Origin: Gnetum montanum | Taxonomy: Eukaryota > Streptophyta > Gnetopsida > Gnetales > Gnetaceae | NCBI GenBank assembly: GCA_015680685.1 | Contig: MNCI01026937.1 | Coordinates: forward strand, 989,148-1,053,147 | Direction: 5' to 3' | Length of the DNA: 64,000 bases | Program-made: the position numbers and the translations under genes | Part shown: one piece after another, positions 9,009 through 21,370 of the stretch | How positions within the stretch are numbered: the stretch's first letter is position 1 | How the letters are laid out: every line of letters begins with the position of its first letter | The notes under the pieces: model-generated | What the model saw: only the letters and a program-made list of their open reading frames with translations | The model's database searches: none | What the model was told of the DNA's origin: nothing

Positions 9009-11004
9009 TTAACCCTGCTTGTTATTAGAATGGGGAATATCCCCCATAACTAAACAGTTGAGCATGGAAAGGATTAATAAATGAAAGATGAGGATCCTTG
9101 CATGTTGGGAATATTGAAACTCAGTCACACTTACCCCATTAGGGTTCACACACTTGATTATAGGAAGCATAGTGGGGCAATTTATGAGATGTGATTCCCG
9201 AATAAAGAGTTGACCCCCTATGATATTTGGGACTATAAGATGGTATGCAAGGATAAGGACGTCTCTCTCCATGGTTATGTTCATTGGGCCATATGGTTGT
9301 TGGAGTGTGAGTTGATGGCCCTGATGAAGTAACACGAGGTATTGGGTTCAAAGAGAAGGATGCACCATGGTGTTGGGCTTGTGCTGAGTTGGAGAATGCA
9401 GTGGCCTTGGAATTGTGTTATCCCTTCCTACGGTCATGTTTAAAGAAGGGACACCTTCGATGTTGAGGAGGTCCCTCACTACTGTTAGCAATAGTAGCAA
9501 AAGTAACGTTTGTGGGTTGTTGTTGTGGTGCAGACACTTCAAGAACATTTGGTGGTGATGTAGAAGGAGGAAAAGGATGAGAATGTTGAAATTAAGGAGA
9601 AGTGTAAGGTACACAAGGTGGTGGTTGTGTTGAAGGCATGGGCTGATAGTATTGAGGAGAATGATAATGCGGTGAGATAGAGTATGCTGACCCAGTTGAG
9701 GAAACAGGATATTAGATAAGCATTTGGATTCAGATGATATGAAGGGTGTCTCCAATTTAGGGATAGTTTCCCCACGACTAGGATTTTTGCCACTATGATC
9801 GAACACAGTATTTCTGTATGAACTTTGGATGTAACGTGCTTCCCCAATGCTCATATAAATGTAACAAGATTGGACATTGACCCTTGGGGTGATCATACAA
9901 GAAAATTTTACATTCATATGTATGATCGGCAGTTAAGCTCTTATTTTCTTCATTCCTTCTTTCCTAATGTCTAATGATATTTTGTCCTACTTCTCAAGTT
10001 GTCAAAACTCTATCTCCAATAATATCAATATATTCTCCACACTTTTTATCTATGCATTCCAACATCTTATTGATCTTTGCATCGACTTCCTCTAGTGATT
10101 TTTGTGTTGGAAAAGATGATTTTTCCTCCTTGAGATAGGTTGATTTCTCCTTTTTGTGATTATGGACCTTTGTTAAGTTGAGATTCTGGTCCCGTTGATG
10201 TTTTTCAACACTCTCCCACCTAGCGATTTCTCCTTCTTCTTTTGCTACCCACTTAATAAGCTCTTGGACTTGATGGGTTTGTAGTTTGTATAGTTGACCT
10301 TGGGCATGCATCCCTAGGGTTTCTCTTGTTGCATCACGAAGCCCATCAATGATATGGCACATTAGCCTTTCCTCGGAGAACTCATGGCCTAGATAGTTGT
10401 TTAATAGTGCATAATATCTTTCTAAGGGCATGTCCAAGGGTTCATGTTGTGCTTGTTTCCACTCTTGGACTTATTTCCTCAAGGCCGACACTCTTGCGTA
10501 GGTTTAATATCTTTCGTTAAGGAGTTCTACCATTGTTGGCCAACATCGTATTGAATTTGGTTTTAACGATCTATACCATACTTTTGCTTGGCCAACAAGT
10601 GTCATAGGAAAGAGCTTGAGATTTTTCCAACTATTATCAATGTTGTTCCATGCACAGGCATCATAGAAGGCTTGTAAATGTTGTTACGAATCTAAGTCAT
10701 AGCCTCCTGAGAAATTGGGAAAGTTGTTTAAATCAAGCCTGGGTAGGTGGCTCACTTTACGATGCCTACGGGAGATTCGAACAACCTCTTGTACTTGCAT
10801 TAGACTTGTAATGGCTAGTGGGGGTTCATCGTCATCGCATAAGTTATGCTTTTGTGTGTTTGGATGATGTTGCCTTCGTTTATGTTTATAAGAAACCCCC
10901 ACCTCGGGTTGCGTACTCCAATCTTCGTTGTCATATAATTTGTTGGTTCTCCAATGAATTTCCTCACTAGGTGTGGCATTATTATCATCTTGTAGGAGAG
11001 GCAT
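9009..11004 (-). pseudogene. A1 gag, broken
   Basis: Starts at ATG 11004 (MPLLQDDNNATPSEEIHWRT), 125 nt after the PBS. A gag core follows: LDLNNFPNFSGGYDLDS (about 10690), AKVWYRSLKPNSI (about 10560) and an E/K-rich helical part MDMPLERYYALLNNYLGHEF (10437) to 9994, the usual capsid layout in Ty3 plant elements. The tail (9900-9010) is rich in P, Q, S and T. Stops are few but frames shift after about 9990. Unlike the gags of A2, A3 and A4, it lacks the leading LRWxDLxGNIxLPP module. The product would form particles and package RNA; this copy is inactive. Confidence 0.72.
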
Positions 11005-11128
11005 GATTGTGAAATTGTGTGTGACTTTATATGTGACTTTTTATAATTATATTTTTTCCTAAAAGATATATCATTAATTCCTATACAACAACCTTGTATG
11101 ATATAACTAATCTAGATAACTAGCACCG

Positions 11129-11147
11129 TCCCTGACAACGGTGCTAA
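11129..11147 (-). promoter_or_regulatory. A1 primer-binding site, tRNA-Asp type
   Basis: The minus strand reads TTAGCACCGTTGTCAGGGA directly after the 5' LTR. It is a decayed form of the Athila-lineage PBS; the copy in A4 (533-515) is closer to the tRNA-Asp 3' end. Confidence 0.75.
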
Positions 11148-11954
11148 TGATGAGTGGCGAAGTACCCCTACACTCAACCATATGAATATGAGTGTTTCAC
11201 GCATGATCTGATCGAACTCCGTAGATGGACTAGTTGTGGTATCTAAATAGTTATTCTGAGGTCGTAGTTCACTGTCTTCCCATCTGGACTAGTGTTAACT
11301 TTGTCACATATGGTTTAGTCTAGAATGAGATGTATGATGTGTTCCTATACTAATGCTACTCCTAGGTGTAATGGAAAATGATATTAACTAAGCTAAGAGA
11401 GAGTGTGTGAGGGAGAATCTAAGCTAGCCTAACTGTGATTAGCATCTGTTCCTCAATCATCCATACACATCTTAGACTTCGTGCACGACTACCACTGGGG
11501 TTACCAAGCACAGATCCTAGGTACGCTACTGGGTTACCAAGTAGTCATACTTAAATTCTCATGATCAAGTCGTACTCATTCCGCATTTAACAAGATTTTA
11601 GGGTGAATAGATATTAACTAAGAAAGTAGTAAACAACAATTAAGTAAATAATTAAGCTAAGTGAATGATGCGATGATGAAGTAATCTCAATCTTTATTTC
11701 TAGTCATGTGCGTGTCCAAGTACGTCACACTCGAATAAGGATGTCATACAATTACAATCACAACACTGCGGGCATTCACTGAGAGAGAAGGGTTTAGAGT
11801 AAAACTGATGTAAAAAGACTTAAACTTAACTATTCTAACCACTAACTTCCAAAAAACTCCCTATTGGATCTGTCTACCTCTTATTTATAGATGAGGAGAC
11901 AGGCTGCGATATCGCATACGTGATATTGCAGTCAACTAGAATGGCGACTCATCA
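11148..11954 (-). repeat. A1 5' LTR
   Basis: 807 bp, TGATGAGT...ACTCATCA. Minus-strand TATA CTATAAA at 11890-11884 and AATAAA near 11697. The segment 11906-11936 upstream of TATA contains TGCGATATCGCA, a perfect 12-bp palindrome, and a decayed second copy. Followed by GTAGA (11955-11959). Confidence 0.9.
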
Positions 11955-11959
11955 GTAGA

Positions 11960-12329
11960 CTTTTGAAATCATGAAGTCATATATCCTTAATATTTTCTGA
12001 GTCACAAAAAACACATAAAAAATTCTTCCTCTTTTTGGATAGTAGCAAAAGGGAGTGAGGCAGAACTCCCCTGAAACATGTGCAAGAAATAACCACAAAG
12101 TTTTTGTCATTGTGATTATTATTATTATTATTATTATTATTGATTTTAAGATACAAGAGCAATAGAACTTACTAGATAAGACAAGGTCTGATGCCCGTAT
12201 CTTTACATAGGGAAGTTAAGTGTCATTCATCAAGGAGTTTTGTGAAAGGTTCAAATAGTTGATTGGAAATTCCAATAAAATCTAGTTTGACATGTCCCTA
12301 TTGAGTATGTTCATGTATAAAGTGATGAT
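11960..12329 (-). other. C1 3' untranslated interior with (ATT)n
   Basis: Sequence between the end of the C1 RNase H region and the A1 insertion. It has no coding match. A perfect (ATT)n microsatellite runs 12115-12140. Confidence 0.6.
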
Positions 12330-13660
12330 AAATTTTAGTGTGTTTGGTGCGAGAATGCTAAACTATCTTTTTGGTGATATTTAAAGAATTATTGTCACAA
12401 AAGATAGGTAGAAGTATTTATCTCATCCAAAGACATTGAGCACAACAACTTCTAGTTGAGATATATTAAGCTTTCGCTATAGAAAGTGTTGTAGAGGTTT
12501 TCTTTTTGGTAGTCCATGACACAAGACTTCATCCTAGAAAAAAGAAATTTCCACTTTTTCTCTGACGATCATCCAAATAGCCTACAAAATTTGCATCACA
12601 ATATCTAGCTAGTTCAAGAGGAGAGTCCTTTGGATACCAAAGGCTCCAATCAGTGGTACCTTTTAAATAATGGAACATTCATTCAACTACCATAAAATGA
12701 ATTTTTTTGGATTGGTTTAATATTGAGCACACATTCCAATACTTAATGCAATGTTTGATCTACTAGCAGTTAAGTAAAGCAAACTGCCTATCATGCCTCT
12801 ATAAATCTTATGATCAACCGACTTACCTTGATCATCCATGGTAAGTTTAATATTTGCAACCATGGAAGTATTTTTTATTTTCACATCGGTTAGATTGAAC
12901 TTGAGAAGCAGATCTTTGACATATTTGGTCTAAAAAATAAAAGTACCTTTTTTAGATTGATTGATTTGAAATCCAAAAAAAAGTTTACTTCTCCCATCAT
13001 GCTCATTCTGAACTTAGCCTTCATAAGATCTAAAATTTCTTGTAAAGGGTTTCATAGTAACACCAAAAATAATATCATCAAATAAATTTGAACAATAAGA
13101 AGATCACTATCTTCCATTCCAAGAAACAAAATAACATCAGCCTTACCTCTTTCAAAACCATTTGATATGAGATGTTGAGAAAGTCTTTCATACTAGGATC
13201 TAGGAGCTTATTAGAAGTCATAGAGATCCTTCTTGAGTTTGTAAACATGATCAGGTTTGATGGAATCTATAAAACCTTCAGGTTGATCAACGTAAACTTC
13301 TTCTTATATGGTTCCATTAAGAAAGGCACTTTTCACATCCATTTAATATAGCTTGATCTTTCGACCACTAACATAAGGCAAAAGGAGTCTAATAGATTTT
13401 AGTCTAGCAACAAGAGCAAAAGTTTCATCAAAATCAATCCCTTTCTATTGATTGTATCCTTTGGCAACTAATCTAGCTTTTTTATATAACAATTCCATCT
13501 TCATTTGTTTTGTTTCTAAAGATCCATTTTGTTTTAATAATGGGGTTTATGATTCTTTCTAGGCATCAATTCCCATACATCATTCCTAGCAAATTGATTT
13601 AACTCATCTTGCATAGAAGAGATCCAACCTTCTTCACCTTTAGCTTCTTTAAAATTTTTG
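12330..13660 (-). pseudogene. C1 reverse transcriptase and RNase H, broken
   Basis: Degenerate copia RT reads from about 13640: SSMQDELNQFARNDVWEL, ARLVAKGYNQ, GIDFDETFALVARL, MDVKSAFLNGT, EEVYVDQPEGFID and YLDDIIFG (about 13065), the catalytic YxDD box. RNase H follows: YCDANFVGYLDDRQRKSG (about 12590), SIAKA in place of the STAEA text, and IFCDNNSLNITKKIV (about 12390). Many stops and frame changes lie in between. The enzyme would copy element RNA to DNA; this one is dead. Confidence 0.85.
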
Positions 13661-13999
13661 GGCTCAAGTTGTGATAGATAAGCTGAATATAAGCACAAAA
13701 TTATTTGGTTTGACTTCTAGTGTGAATACCATCTTGAACTTTCCCAATAACATCATTGATAGAGTGAATTTTACCAAGTCTAGGCACCCTAGGTTGAGTA
13801 GGGAAGTTCTAGTCACATTCATCTTCTTTTTCCTCTTCATGCTCACTCTCTATTTCAAATTTCTTATCAACTTGAACTTGACTGGCACTAGATAGCTTTT
13901 GAATAAGAACAATTTCATCATCTAGTTGAGAAGATGTAATGTCATGATCATCAACTTTAACATTTATGGTTTCCTCAATAATATTTATTCTCTTGTTAA

Positions 14000-14810
14000 A
14001 AACTTTATAGGCCTAGATAACTAGTGAATACCCCAAGAAAATACCTACATTAATTTTTGGATCAAATTTCCCTAAATTATCCTTGTCATTCAAAATATAA
14101 CATTTTGAACCAAAAACATGAAAATAACTTACTGAAGGTTTTTTACCAGTCCATAATTCATAAGGACTTTTTGAGGTAAATCTTCTTAACAATACTCTAT
14201 TGGAGACATAGCAAGCAATGTTGATAACTTCACCCCAGAAGTGATGAGGAAGATTCCAAAAATTTAATATAGTTCTTTCCATCTCATTCAAGATCCTATT
14301 CTTCCATTCAACTACACCATTTTTTTGAGGAGTTCTTGAAGCAGAGAATTGATGGAGAATCCTATTCATTTGATAGAATTTCTCAAATTTTGCATTCTTG
14401 AATTTACCTCCATTGTCACTTCTAATAATTTTAATGTCATATCCTTTTTCTTTCTAAATCTAGTTACAAATTCTCAAGAAATGATCAAATACCTCACCCT
14501 TGTGATATAAGAATGATGTCTAAGTAAAGCAAGAGTAATCATCAATAATAGTTAAAAAATATCTTTTCTTTCCCAAGCTAAGACTTTGAATCGGACCAAC
14601 CACATCCATATGAAGAAGATCTAAGGGTCTAGAGGTAGATATATAGTTTTTCTTAACAAATATTACCCCTGTTTTCTTTCCTTTCTGACATGCTTCATAT
14701 GTATTCAAATTGAAGTCTTTGAGTTTAGGCAACTTGTAAACAATTTCCTTTATCACAAGAGTTTGAAGAATTTCTTTGTTGATGTGACCCAACTTCCTAT
14801 GCCACAACCA
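14000..14810 (-). pseudogene. C1 integrase with GAG-pre-integrase domain, broken
   Basis: From 14807: MWHRKLGHINKEILQTL (zinc-binding HxxxxH part), CQKGKK, then DLLHMDVVGPIQ and FLTIIDDYSCFT, the first catalytic Asp region of copia integrase. After a short gap, 14369-14013 continues with SASRTPQKNGVVEWKNR (the catalytic Glu box, here VVEWKNR), NYVSNRVL-like ACYVSNRVL and YFHVFGSKCYILN, the standard C-terminal copia motifs. Two open pieces survive, separated by stops near 14460-14520. Integrase upstream of RT confirms copia order. Confidence 0.85.
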
Positions 14811-15284
14811 GGTATCATCTATACAGCTAACTAAGCACTTGAATTCAAGGTTAGAATCATTTCCAAAAAAAGTTGTGTAAACATTTCCTTTTCTAGTCCC
14901 TTCTATTATAACATTTTCAATGGTTAAATCTTATATTCTACAAGTTTGTTTTGAAAAAGTACTATTGAAATTAGAATACAAGATTTCGGTGGTTAAATCT
15001 TTATGTTTTAATCCATTAAAAAATAAAACTTTATTTACCTTTACCTTTTTCTCCTATAGTACCAACACCTGTTATAGGAGCCTCCATGTCATCTCCAAAA
15101 GTGACTATTCTACAATTTTGTTTTGTGAAGTGGATGAAGTAGGATTTGTCACCTATTATGTGCCTTGAGCACTTATTATGTCACCTACTATTTGAGCCAT
15201 CAAGTTCATTTTAGGCTTCCTTTCTTTTTTCTTCCAAACCTACAGAGTTCCTATCCTAGGTTGATTTTGCAAAGACCAAGAGTA

Positions 15285-15740
15285 CTATTTCATCCTAGTA
15301 AAGCAATATGCTTTAATATGACGAAATTTTCCACAAAAGAAATAATTTAAAATTCTTGGGCTTTTACCAAACCTAGATTGATTTTCTTTTATAGAATCTC
15401 TTAGACATCCATCATTTTGATTTTGTCCTTTGGGATTTTCAAAAGGATTCTTACTCATTTGATAAATCACATAGGTTACATTTTGAATCTTAGCCTTAAG
15501 GTCTAAGTTTTTCTTTTTGAGATAAGAACATTCATCATTAAGAACTATAATTTTCATTTACCTAACATGTAAAGCATCTTTCATTTTAATACATAAGTTT
15601 TGAAAAGAAAGAACTTCATGACAAAACACCTCATACCTTTCTTCAAGGGAAATATCATTTAGATGAGTTTTATCAATCTTAAATATATAGTGTCCTCTAT
15701 TTCTGAATGTAAAAAAGGGAGAGATTTACCTTTGGAATAA
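15285..15740 (-). pseudogene. C1 gag, C-terminal part
   Basis: A remnant rich in K, L and N, containing ECSYLKKKNLDLKAKI and, near 15330-15310, YFFCGKFRHIKAYC, a CCHC zinc knuckle with CxxxGxxxHxxxxC-like spacing (first Cys lost). Copia gags end in such a knuckle, which binds RNA. The N-terminal part up to the PBS is too decayed to place. Confidence 0.55.
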
Positions 15741-15861
15741 ATATGATATAGGAATCAAGCACAGTAATTGATGAAGCATATTAGCCTCTTTGTACAAATG
15801 TATTTGATTTTGATAGCCCCTTCCATCTTCACTCTTGGGAGATTGATGTAGAATGCAAGAG

Positions 15862-15879
15862 TACCATACTTTGATACCA
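15862..15879 (-). promoter_or_regulatory. C1 primer-binding site, initiator tRNA-Met
   Basis: The minus strand reads TGGTATCAAAGTATGGTA two bases after the LTR. TGGTATC plus the AAGC/AAAG step is the common plant copia PBS (TGGTATCAGAGC). Confidence 0.8.
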
Positions 15880-15881
15880 CT

Positions 15882-17039
15882 TGAGGACCATTGAACTTAG
15901 AAGGGGGTGATGAATAAGTTTCCCAACAAAAATGAATCATCACAAAAACCACACCAAAACTTACGTGGTTTCCCTAGGTACTCCACACTTGAAGGGTAGA
16001 CTGCTTACATACCTCTAGACTTTGTTCCTCTCAAAATAAGGTTTGAAGGGCACCACACCCTATGCAAGTTCTAAGCTCCACTCAAAAGTGTTGTGATGCT
16101 ACACCAACCACTCAATCCCAACAGGATCCCAACAAGCTTACAATGTGATTTCAAGGATCTGACAACCTTTACAAATTGAGCTCCGCTATAAAGTGTTGTG
16201 ATGCTGCACCAACCACTCAATTCCAGTGGGATCTCGATAAGCTCAATGATGATGCCTTCTCATAAGAAGTGCATCAACCCCAATAGGGCAATAAGAAAGA
16301 TAAAAAGTACAAGGGTAGGATGCAACTGATTTTTTTGTCCTTATACTTTGAAGTATAGCACACCTGATCACTACAACAATACAAATAATGAAATAATAAG
16401 TAAAAATTTAATAGTATGTAGTTCATGATGATAACTTGATATTAACACTTGCTTGCACACCAAAACTTTCTCATTCTCCAAGAGAATAAAGTCTTCTTAT
16501 AGACTTGATGTTTCTAAAATCACCTTGGAATTCATGCAATGGCTATCTAATAGCTAGGGGAGATGTCTTCTTTGAGATTGGGACATCTGATTATTCAAAC
16601 CTGAATTCTAGGTAAATGTCTCATACCTAAGGGAGATGTCTTCTAGGAGATGTCTACATGTAGATGTATTCTCTTGTTTGTAGACGTCTACTGTTTTTCC
16701 AAGACTTCTTCTCTGGTTCTTCTATACTTCAACCAATGTGTCTTTTGCTTCTTGTAGACATTTTCTCAGCTTTTGGGATTAGCTTCCTGAGGCTTTCTTT
16801 CATTGATTTGACTCATCCTTAATTTTGGAAACTTCTTCATTTTTCTATAGTCTTCACCTTTGTCCTTGCTCTTCTTGAGTACTTGTTATTTATACTTGTT
16901 ATCCTAGAGTCTTCACATTGACATCTCTTTGTAGATGTCATGACATGAGCCCTCCTTCATACCCTGCAAATGAATCACACTCCACAACATCCTATATTCT
17001 CCATTTTCCTTAATGTTTTGACATAACAAAAGGTCAACA
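15882..17039 (-). repeat. C1 5' LTR
   Basis: 1158 bp, plus-strand TGAGGACC...GGTCAACA, partner of 2207-3336. Followed by ATCTT (17040-17044), the target duplication. Confidence 0.87.
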
Positions 17040-17993
17040 ATCTTCCCAATCCATACTTGTGTTAAATAGTGCATATGGTTAAGTGTGGTTGAGACATAAG
17101 ATATTCATTTTTATATTTTTTATTATTTTTCTCCTATTTGATAAATGATTAAATGAATATTTAATAACTAAATTAATTAAGTACTTAGCTACTTCATTAA
17201 TTAACTATCCTAACATGGAGTATCTATTCCCATTTGTCGTACACATCTTAAACTAATATTTATGCTAATGGGTTACCAAGTGTATACTACTAGGCACACC
17301 AAGTATCCATTGCTTGGATTACTAAGCGTTAATATGTTATGCTTGAAATGGTCATACTCACATTGCTTAATAATGATAATATTAATTACTTAAGAACATG
17401 AATGTAAATTGCATGTAAAGTAAGGTGCTAAAAAGTAGAATTAAACTAGTCTAAGTACTACAATGGATATAGGAAATCCTAATTTTATTGTAGTCCATGA
17501 AAATGTATTCAAGTACATGTGAACTTGAATAAAATTCCATACAATCTCATAAATTCATGCTACAAGAACTCAAAGAAAAAATATTCTAACTTTCAAAAGA
17601 AGAAATTGCAAAAATTTAGCTAAGAATAAGATCAAAATATGCCATAAATGCAAGGGGGTGCACATTTATATAGGCAATGACTATGTTAATATCGATGTAC
17701 CTACATCAATGCATCCTAGCATGCATCAACGTAGCCTATATTATTGACAGTTCATCATACCCCCATGATTGACTAAAAATTCATTCTCAATTAAACAAAA
17801 TTGGGATCTAATTTATTACAAAATTTAGGGAAGTATGGCATTTATTAGCAAATAAACTAACTAATTAACTCTAACTAACTTTGAGTGCTAGATTGTATGG
17901 TTTTACAAAAATGAGTGTCCTTTGAAACAAAATTGAACACATGGACAAAATTGTAGCAGGCACCTATTAAATGGATGGAGGAGTGATGAATTT

Positions 17994-20817
17994 TCATACT
18001 GTGCTTAGAGATGGAGGCTCCTCTTACTCAAATGGTCCTTCATCTTATCTTGGTGTTGCTGATGATTAAGGTTGTCCTACTATTACTTCCTCTTCCACTA
18101 GAAGTCTGAAAGCATTCAGAAGTGCTTTCATCTTTTTATCTTAACCTCATGGATTATAAATGGTACAAGCCACTTCTCCTATATGGGCTGGTGTAGGAAT
18201 GTCCCATGGACATTACATCGAAGGAAGTATCTCTTTCGCATTAATGAACTAGGCTACAAATGTATTACATTCAATGCTGAATGTCTTCATAAGGATCTGC
18301 AACTCCTAGTAGTCATTCATCCTCCTTGCCAAGTTCTAAGAAATAGATCATTCATCAATGAATTTACTTTTAAAAACTTCAAGCTCCACTTTGGTTATCT
18401 CCAACTTTTGTTTCATCTCTTTATAGAGCTTAAATTATGCTTTATAGAGGAGGTAAGAACTGGAAACCTACTTCTCCAACCTTGATATTAGCCTCCTTGA
18501 TGTTAGCATCACTAAGTTTTCATATCAAAGGTTAGCAAGCTCCATATAATCTATCATCTCCATGCTTTGCAACTCCTTTAGATGAATTTTTACCTTATTA
18601 TATGCATTTAGTCCATTGAAGATGGGTTGTCATACATCTCCTCTTTGCCAAAGTTGCTAGAGGGCCTTGTTCATCTTCGCCTGTGCTAATTTTATTTTGT
18701 TATCATTGATCTCCTTGAGAAGCCCAAACAAGTTCCTATAATGATTCTTTACTTATTTAAATTTTAGAACCTCATTCTTCCAACCAACTACCTTAATTCT
18801 AGTCTTTTGGTAAAGAGCATGAATCTCCTCCATCAAGAGATTATATTTTCTACTACCAATTTCTTTACGTCCAAGTTCATCTTTGTAAGCTGCTTCTACT
18901 ACTTGCGTATATACTCAACCAATTGGTCCTTCTACTACTCAGCATTTTGTAGGTGGTGATTGTCCTTGGTGAGGACTAAGTTCTCCTTCCAAATTTGCAA
19001 CAAGTCCTTATTAGTATTTTTGTCCATAGAATTTGAAAAGGATGCATTCACATTATCATTTCTTTTACATTCTCATTGTATGCTATTTTTGTTGAATCTA
19101 TTAGAAATCTTCATCTCATGTGAGCTTTGGCCTAAGAATGGTAGGGTTGAAGAGATGGACTCATAACTTAGCAACTTCAACAACCAACCATTGATTGGTT
19201 GTGGTGGCCTCCTTAAGTAATGCATTGGAACCAGTAGTTTGTTCGTTGTCTTGAGCAGTAATGATTATTTTGTAATAATTTCATCTGTAAGATCAAAGAT
19301 CTTCAAAAGTAGTTTCTCAACTCCAACCAGTCTTTCTAATACCTCCTCATGTTGGGTAGTGCTCATATGATTACTTCCTACTCCTACAAATGCATGGATG
19401 TCTATCATGGTAGCGATGTCTAGTTCTAATGCCATAGGAGCATTGAGAACCTCTACTACATTAACAGTTGCCATCTCTGTTGTTATCTCCTAGCCCTTAT
19501 GTTGCATCACTAAGACCATTACCCCCTCACCTTCCTCCAACATTACTGAGAAGGTCATAGCATTTTCTAAAATATCAAGGAATGTTTTCCTAGGAATGGA
19601 TACTATAACCTCCCTAGCACTTGGATTGGGCCTAGTGGATGCCTAGTTCCTCTATGAAAAGAATAGTGAAGCTGTTTCACTATCTAGCCAACTAATGATC
19701 CTTGCAACCTTGTTGAAATTTCTTATGGTTGGACAACTACCACTTGTAGAACCTTGCTATTGCTACAGCTACTACTCCCAAAGTTTTCTAAGTTGTTTAA
19801 TAGCTACAAGCATATCTAGTATAGTCTCTTACACTATAGGTGGTGGTGGTGGTGCCAGGTCCTCTTCTTGTAGCTTTGCCACTACCTTATCCTTCATCAT
19901 CTCTTACCAAGATGTAGCAGAAGTGTGGCAAAACAAGTCATTTAAATAGGAAGCTATTCTTACTCTTTTGCACAGCTTGCGAATTAGACATGAAAAGGGG
20001 AGTGTCTTCCTACCCTTTTCATTTTCCTTGAAACATTTCTTGATTTTTAGGAAAATAAGTTGGGGACTAGGAATTTCTTGCTTAGAGTAGTGCATAACTT
20101 GGCAAAGAAGACTATCACCTTACTAGGCCTCACTATTGGGTTTAGGTGATAGGTCACACTCTTAAAATACACTCTCTCTACCTTTGTTATGATACCTTAC
20201 TCCTTATGATCCATCCCACAACATTGTTAAATCCATTCTTTCTTACCCTCTAGGTCCACCTACATGGATATCTCAACCAATTTTTCCTTGGTGTTGGACA
20301 AACCAAGAATCTTTGCTATAGTCTCAACCAAATAGAAGATGATGATGTCCTTCATATTCATTGATACATCTCCTTATCAATTATTCCAAAACAAGTAAGT
20401 CTTCCCCCATGTACCACTCTCTATTATTAGAGAGAATGGAACATAAGGGAGACCCCTACAGTTGTGTCCAAACCTCCTATGATGCTAGTTCCAAGAATAG
20501 TCCAGAGCTCAACTCTTCAAGGATGGACCTTTGGACCTCCTTAATCTTGGTGCATTTTAAAGCAACCTCCATAAGGGTGACCTCCAAGTTAGGGCTTAGC
20601 CTAGAAGCCTCATCCTACCTAGATTAGCTTATTTCTGTAGTGAAAATCTACCTAATAGATTCCACTTCAGGCTCCTCCTAAATAGGTCTAGTAGCATGAA
20701 TGACCTTGGCCACTTTCTCTAAGGTTGTGGTTGCTCCTATTGTTGATCCCTTCCTTGGGGTTATTTTTCCCTAGGCTACGAAGAGCCTCCTACTTGTGGT
20801 ACTCATTTTGGTACCAT
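17994..20817 (-). pseudogene. ORF X of A2, broken
   Basis: Second copy of the env-position gene, ATG at 20817 (MVPK, then a stop) to TGA at 17994. Recognisable anchors shared with A1 and A3: LPFSCLIRKLC (about 20010), TTQHEEVLERLVGVEKLL (about 19350), a K/E/L-rich coiled coil (19260-18100) and the C-terminal end EEPPSLSTV immediately before the stop. The span (2824 nt) is close to A1. Stops are more frequent than in A1. It lies downstream of the A2 integrase in element sense, with only spacer (and the later A3 insertion) between. Function unknown. Confidence 0.7.
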
Positions 20818-21370
20818 GTGTGATCACAAACATAACCCATGATCAACACTTTAGTTCATACCCTATAGTTATTTGAATACCTACCTTATTAGATAATATT
20901 ATGTTTAATTATCAGGCGTTAAGAGTTGATCATTCAAGTGCTTATTTGTTATCTAGGCTAGGTGTATTATTTTAATATTATTTTATTCTTTGTTGTCAGA
21001 GGGTTTTTGTTGATCTTAACCCTTTATGGTGATTAATTTAATATTATTTTAATGGGTTGAACTTGGGGAGTCAGAAAAATTTCAAAAAAAATATATTTCC
21101 AACAAAAACCAAAGGTTTTTATCCCTCGCAAGATAAAGCTTATGTCTAATAGCTTGAGGGTCAAAAAATGAGTAAAATTGAATAAGTAATGTATGAGTTA
21201 TGATGCTTGGAAGGTTCATGGACTTTAGCTCTATTGGAAAATGGTGGGAAAATGAACTAAGTATCATGTTTATATGTGGACTTTTTATACTACGTTGACG
21301 AGGCTATGTTAATGACGCTACATCACCTCATCCCACTGCATTGACAGGGTTGTGTCAACGCAGCTATTTT
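20818..21370 (-). promoter_or_regulatory. ORF X promoter and 5' intron in A2
   Basis: Minus strand: motif zone 21365-21290 with TTGACA/TGTCAA inverted copies (AGGGTTGTGTCAACGCAG on the plus strand at 21346), TATA as GTATAAAAAG at 21290-21281, an untranslated exon of about 235 bases, donor AAGG|GTTAAG at 21020 and an acceptor position at TGATCACAC|ATG (20818), where the AG has become AC. Intron about 203 bp. The motif AAGGTTGTGTCAACAGGC also occurs in the A2 right LTR at 59763, upstream of its own TATA in element sense. Confidence 0.5.

Larger units (their letters stand above)
3386..11954 (-). mobile_element. A1: Athila-like element with gag and ORF X, no pol
   Basis: An 8569-bp element, minus strand, with TSD GTAGA (3381-3385 and 11955-11959), two LTRs (821 and 807 bp), a tRNA-Asp-type PBS at 11147-11129 and a PPT at 4207-4219. 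In element order it carries gag (11004 to about 9009), a 1.9-kb noncoding spacer and ORF X (7133-4398). I found no protease, RT, RNase H or integrase motifs on either strand of the interior. It should be non-autonomous, relying on a relative such as A2. The first 86 bases of the two LTRs differ at 11 sites by hand count, 10 of them transitions. Confidence 0.9.
2207..17039 (-). mobile_element. C1: Ty1/copia element with A1 nested inside
   Basis: LTRs at 2207-3336 and 15882-17039 enclose a degenerate copia gag-INT-RT-RH on the minus strand, an order (INT before RT) that defines copia. The target duplication is ATCTT at 2202-2206 and 17040-17044. PBS next to the right LTR matches initiator tRNA-Met. 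The interior is 3337-3380 plus 11960-15881, interrupted by A1. RT and RNase H motifs suggest a Tork/SIRE-type lineage, but lineage was judged by eye only. Confidence 0.87.
2066..17757 (-). repeat. A2 3' LTR, split by C1
   Basis: The two pieces are 2066-2206 and 17045-17757, about 850 bp once the copia insertion and one target copy are removed. They align end to end with the right LTR: its text around 59005-59030 continues across the junction from 2201 to 17045. The inner end is GTTCATCA. On the minus strand TATA is CCTATATAAA at 17674-17665. The outer 80 bases hold TGCATC/GATGCA-type inverted motifs (17690-17745). A purine run that reads as the polypurine tract, GTGGGGGTA-like, follows at 17758-17766. 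Confidence 0.82.
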
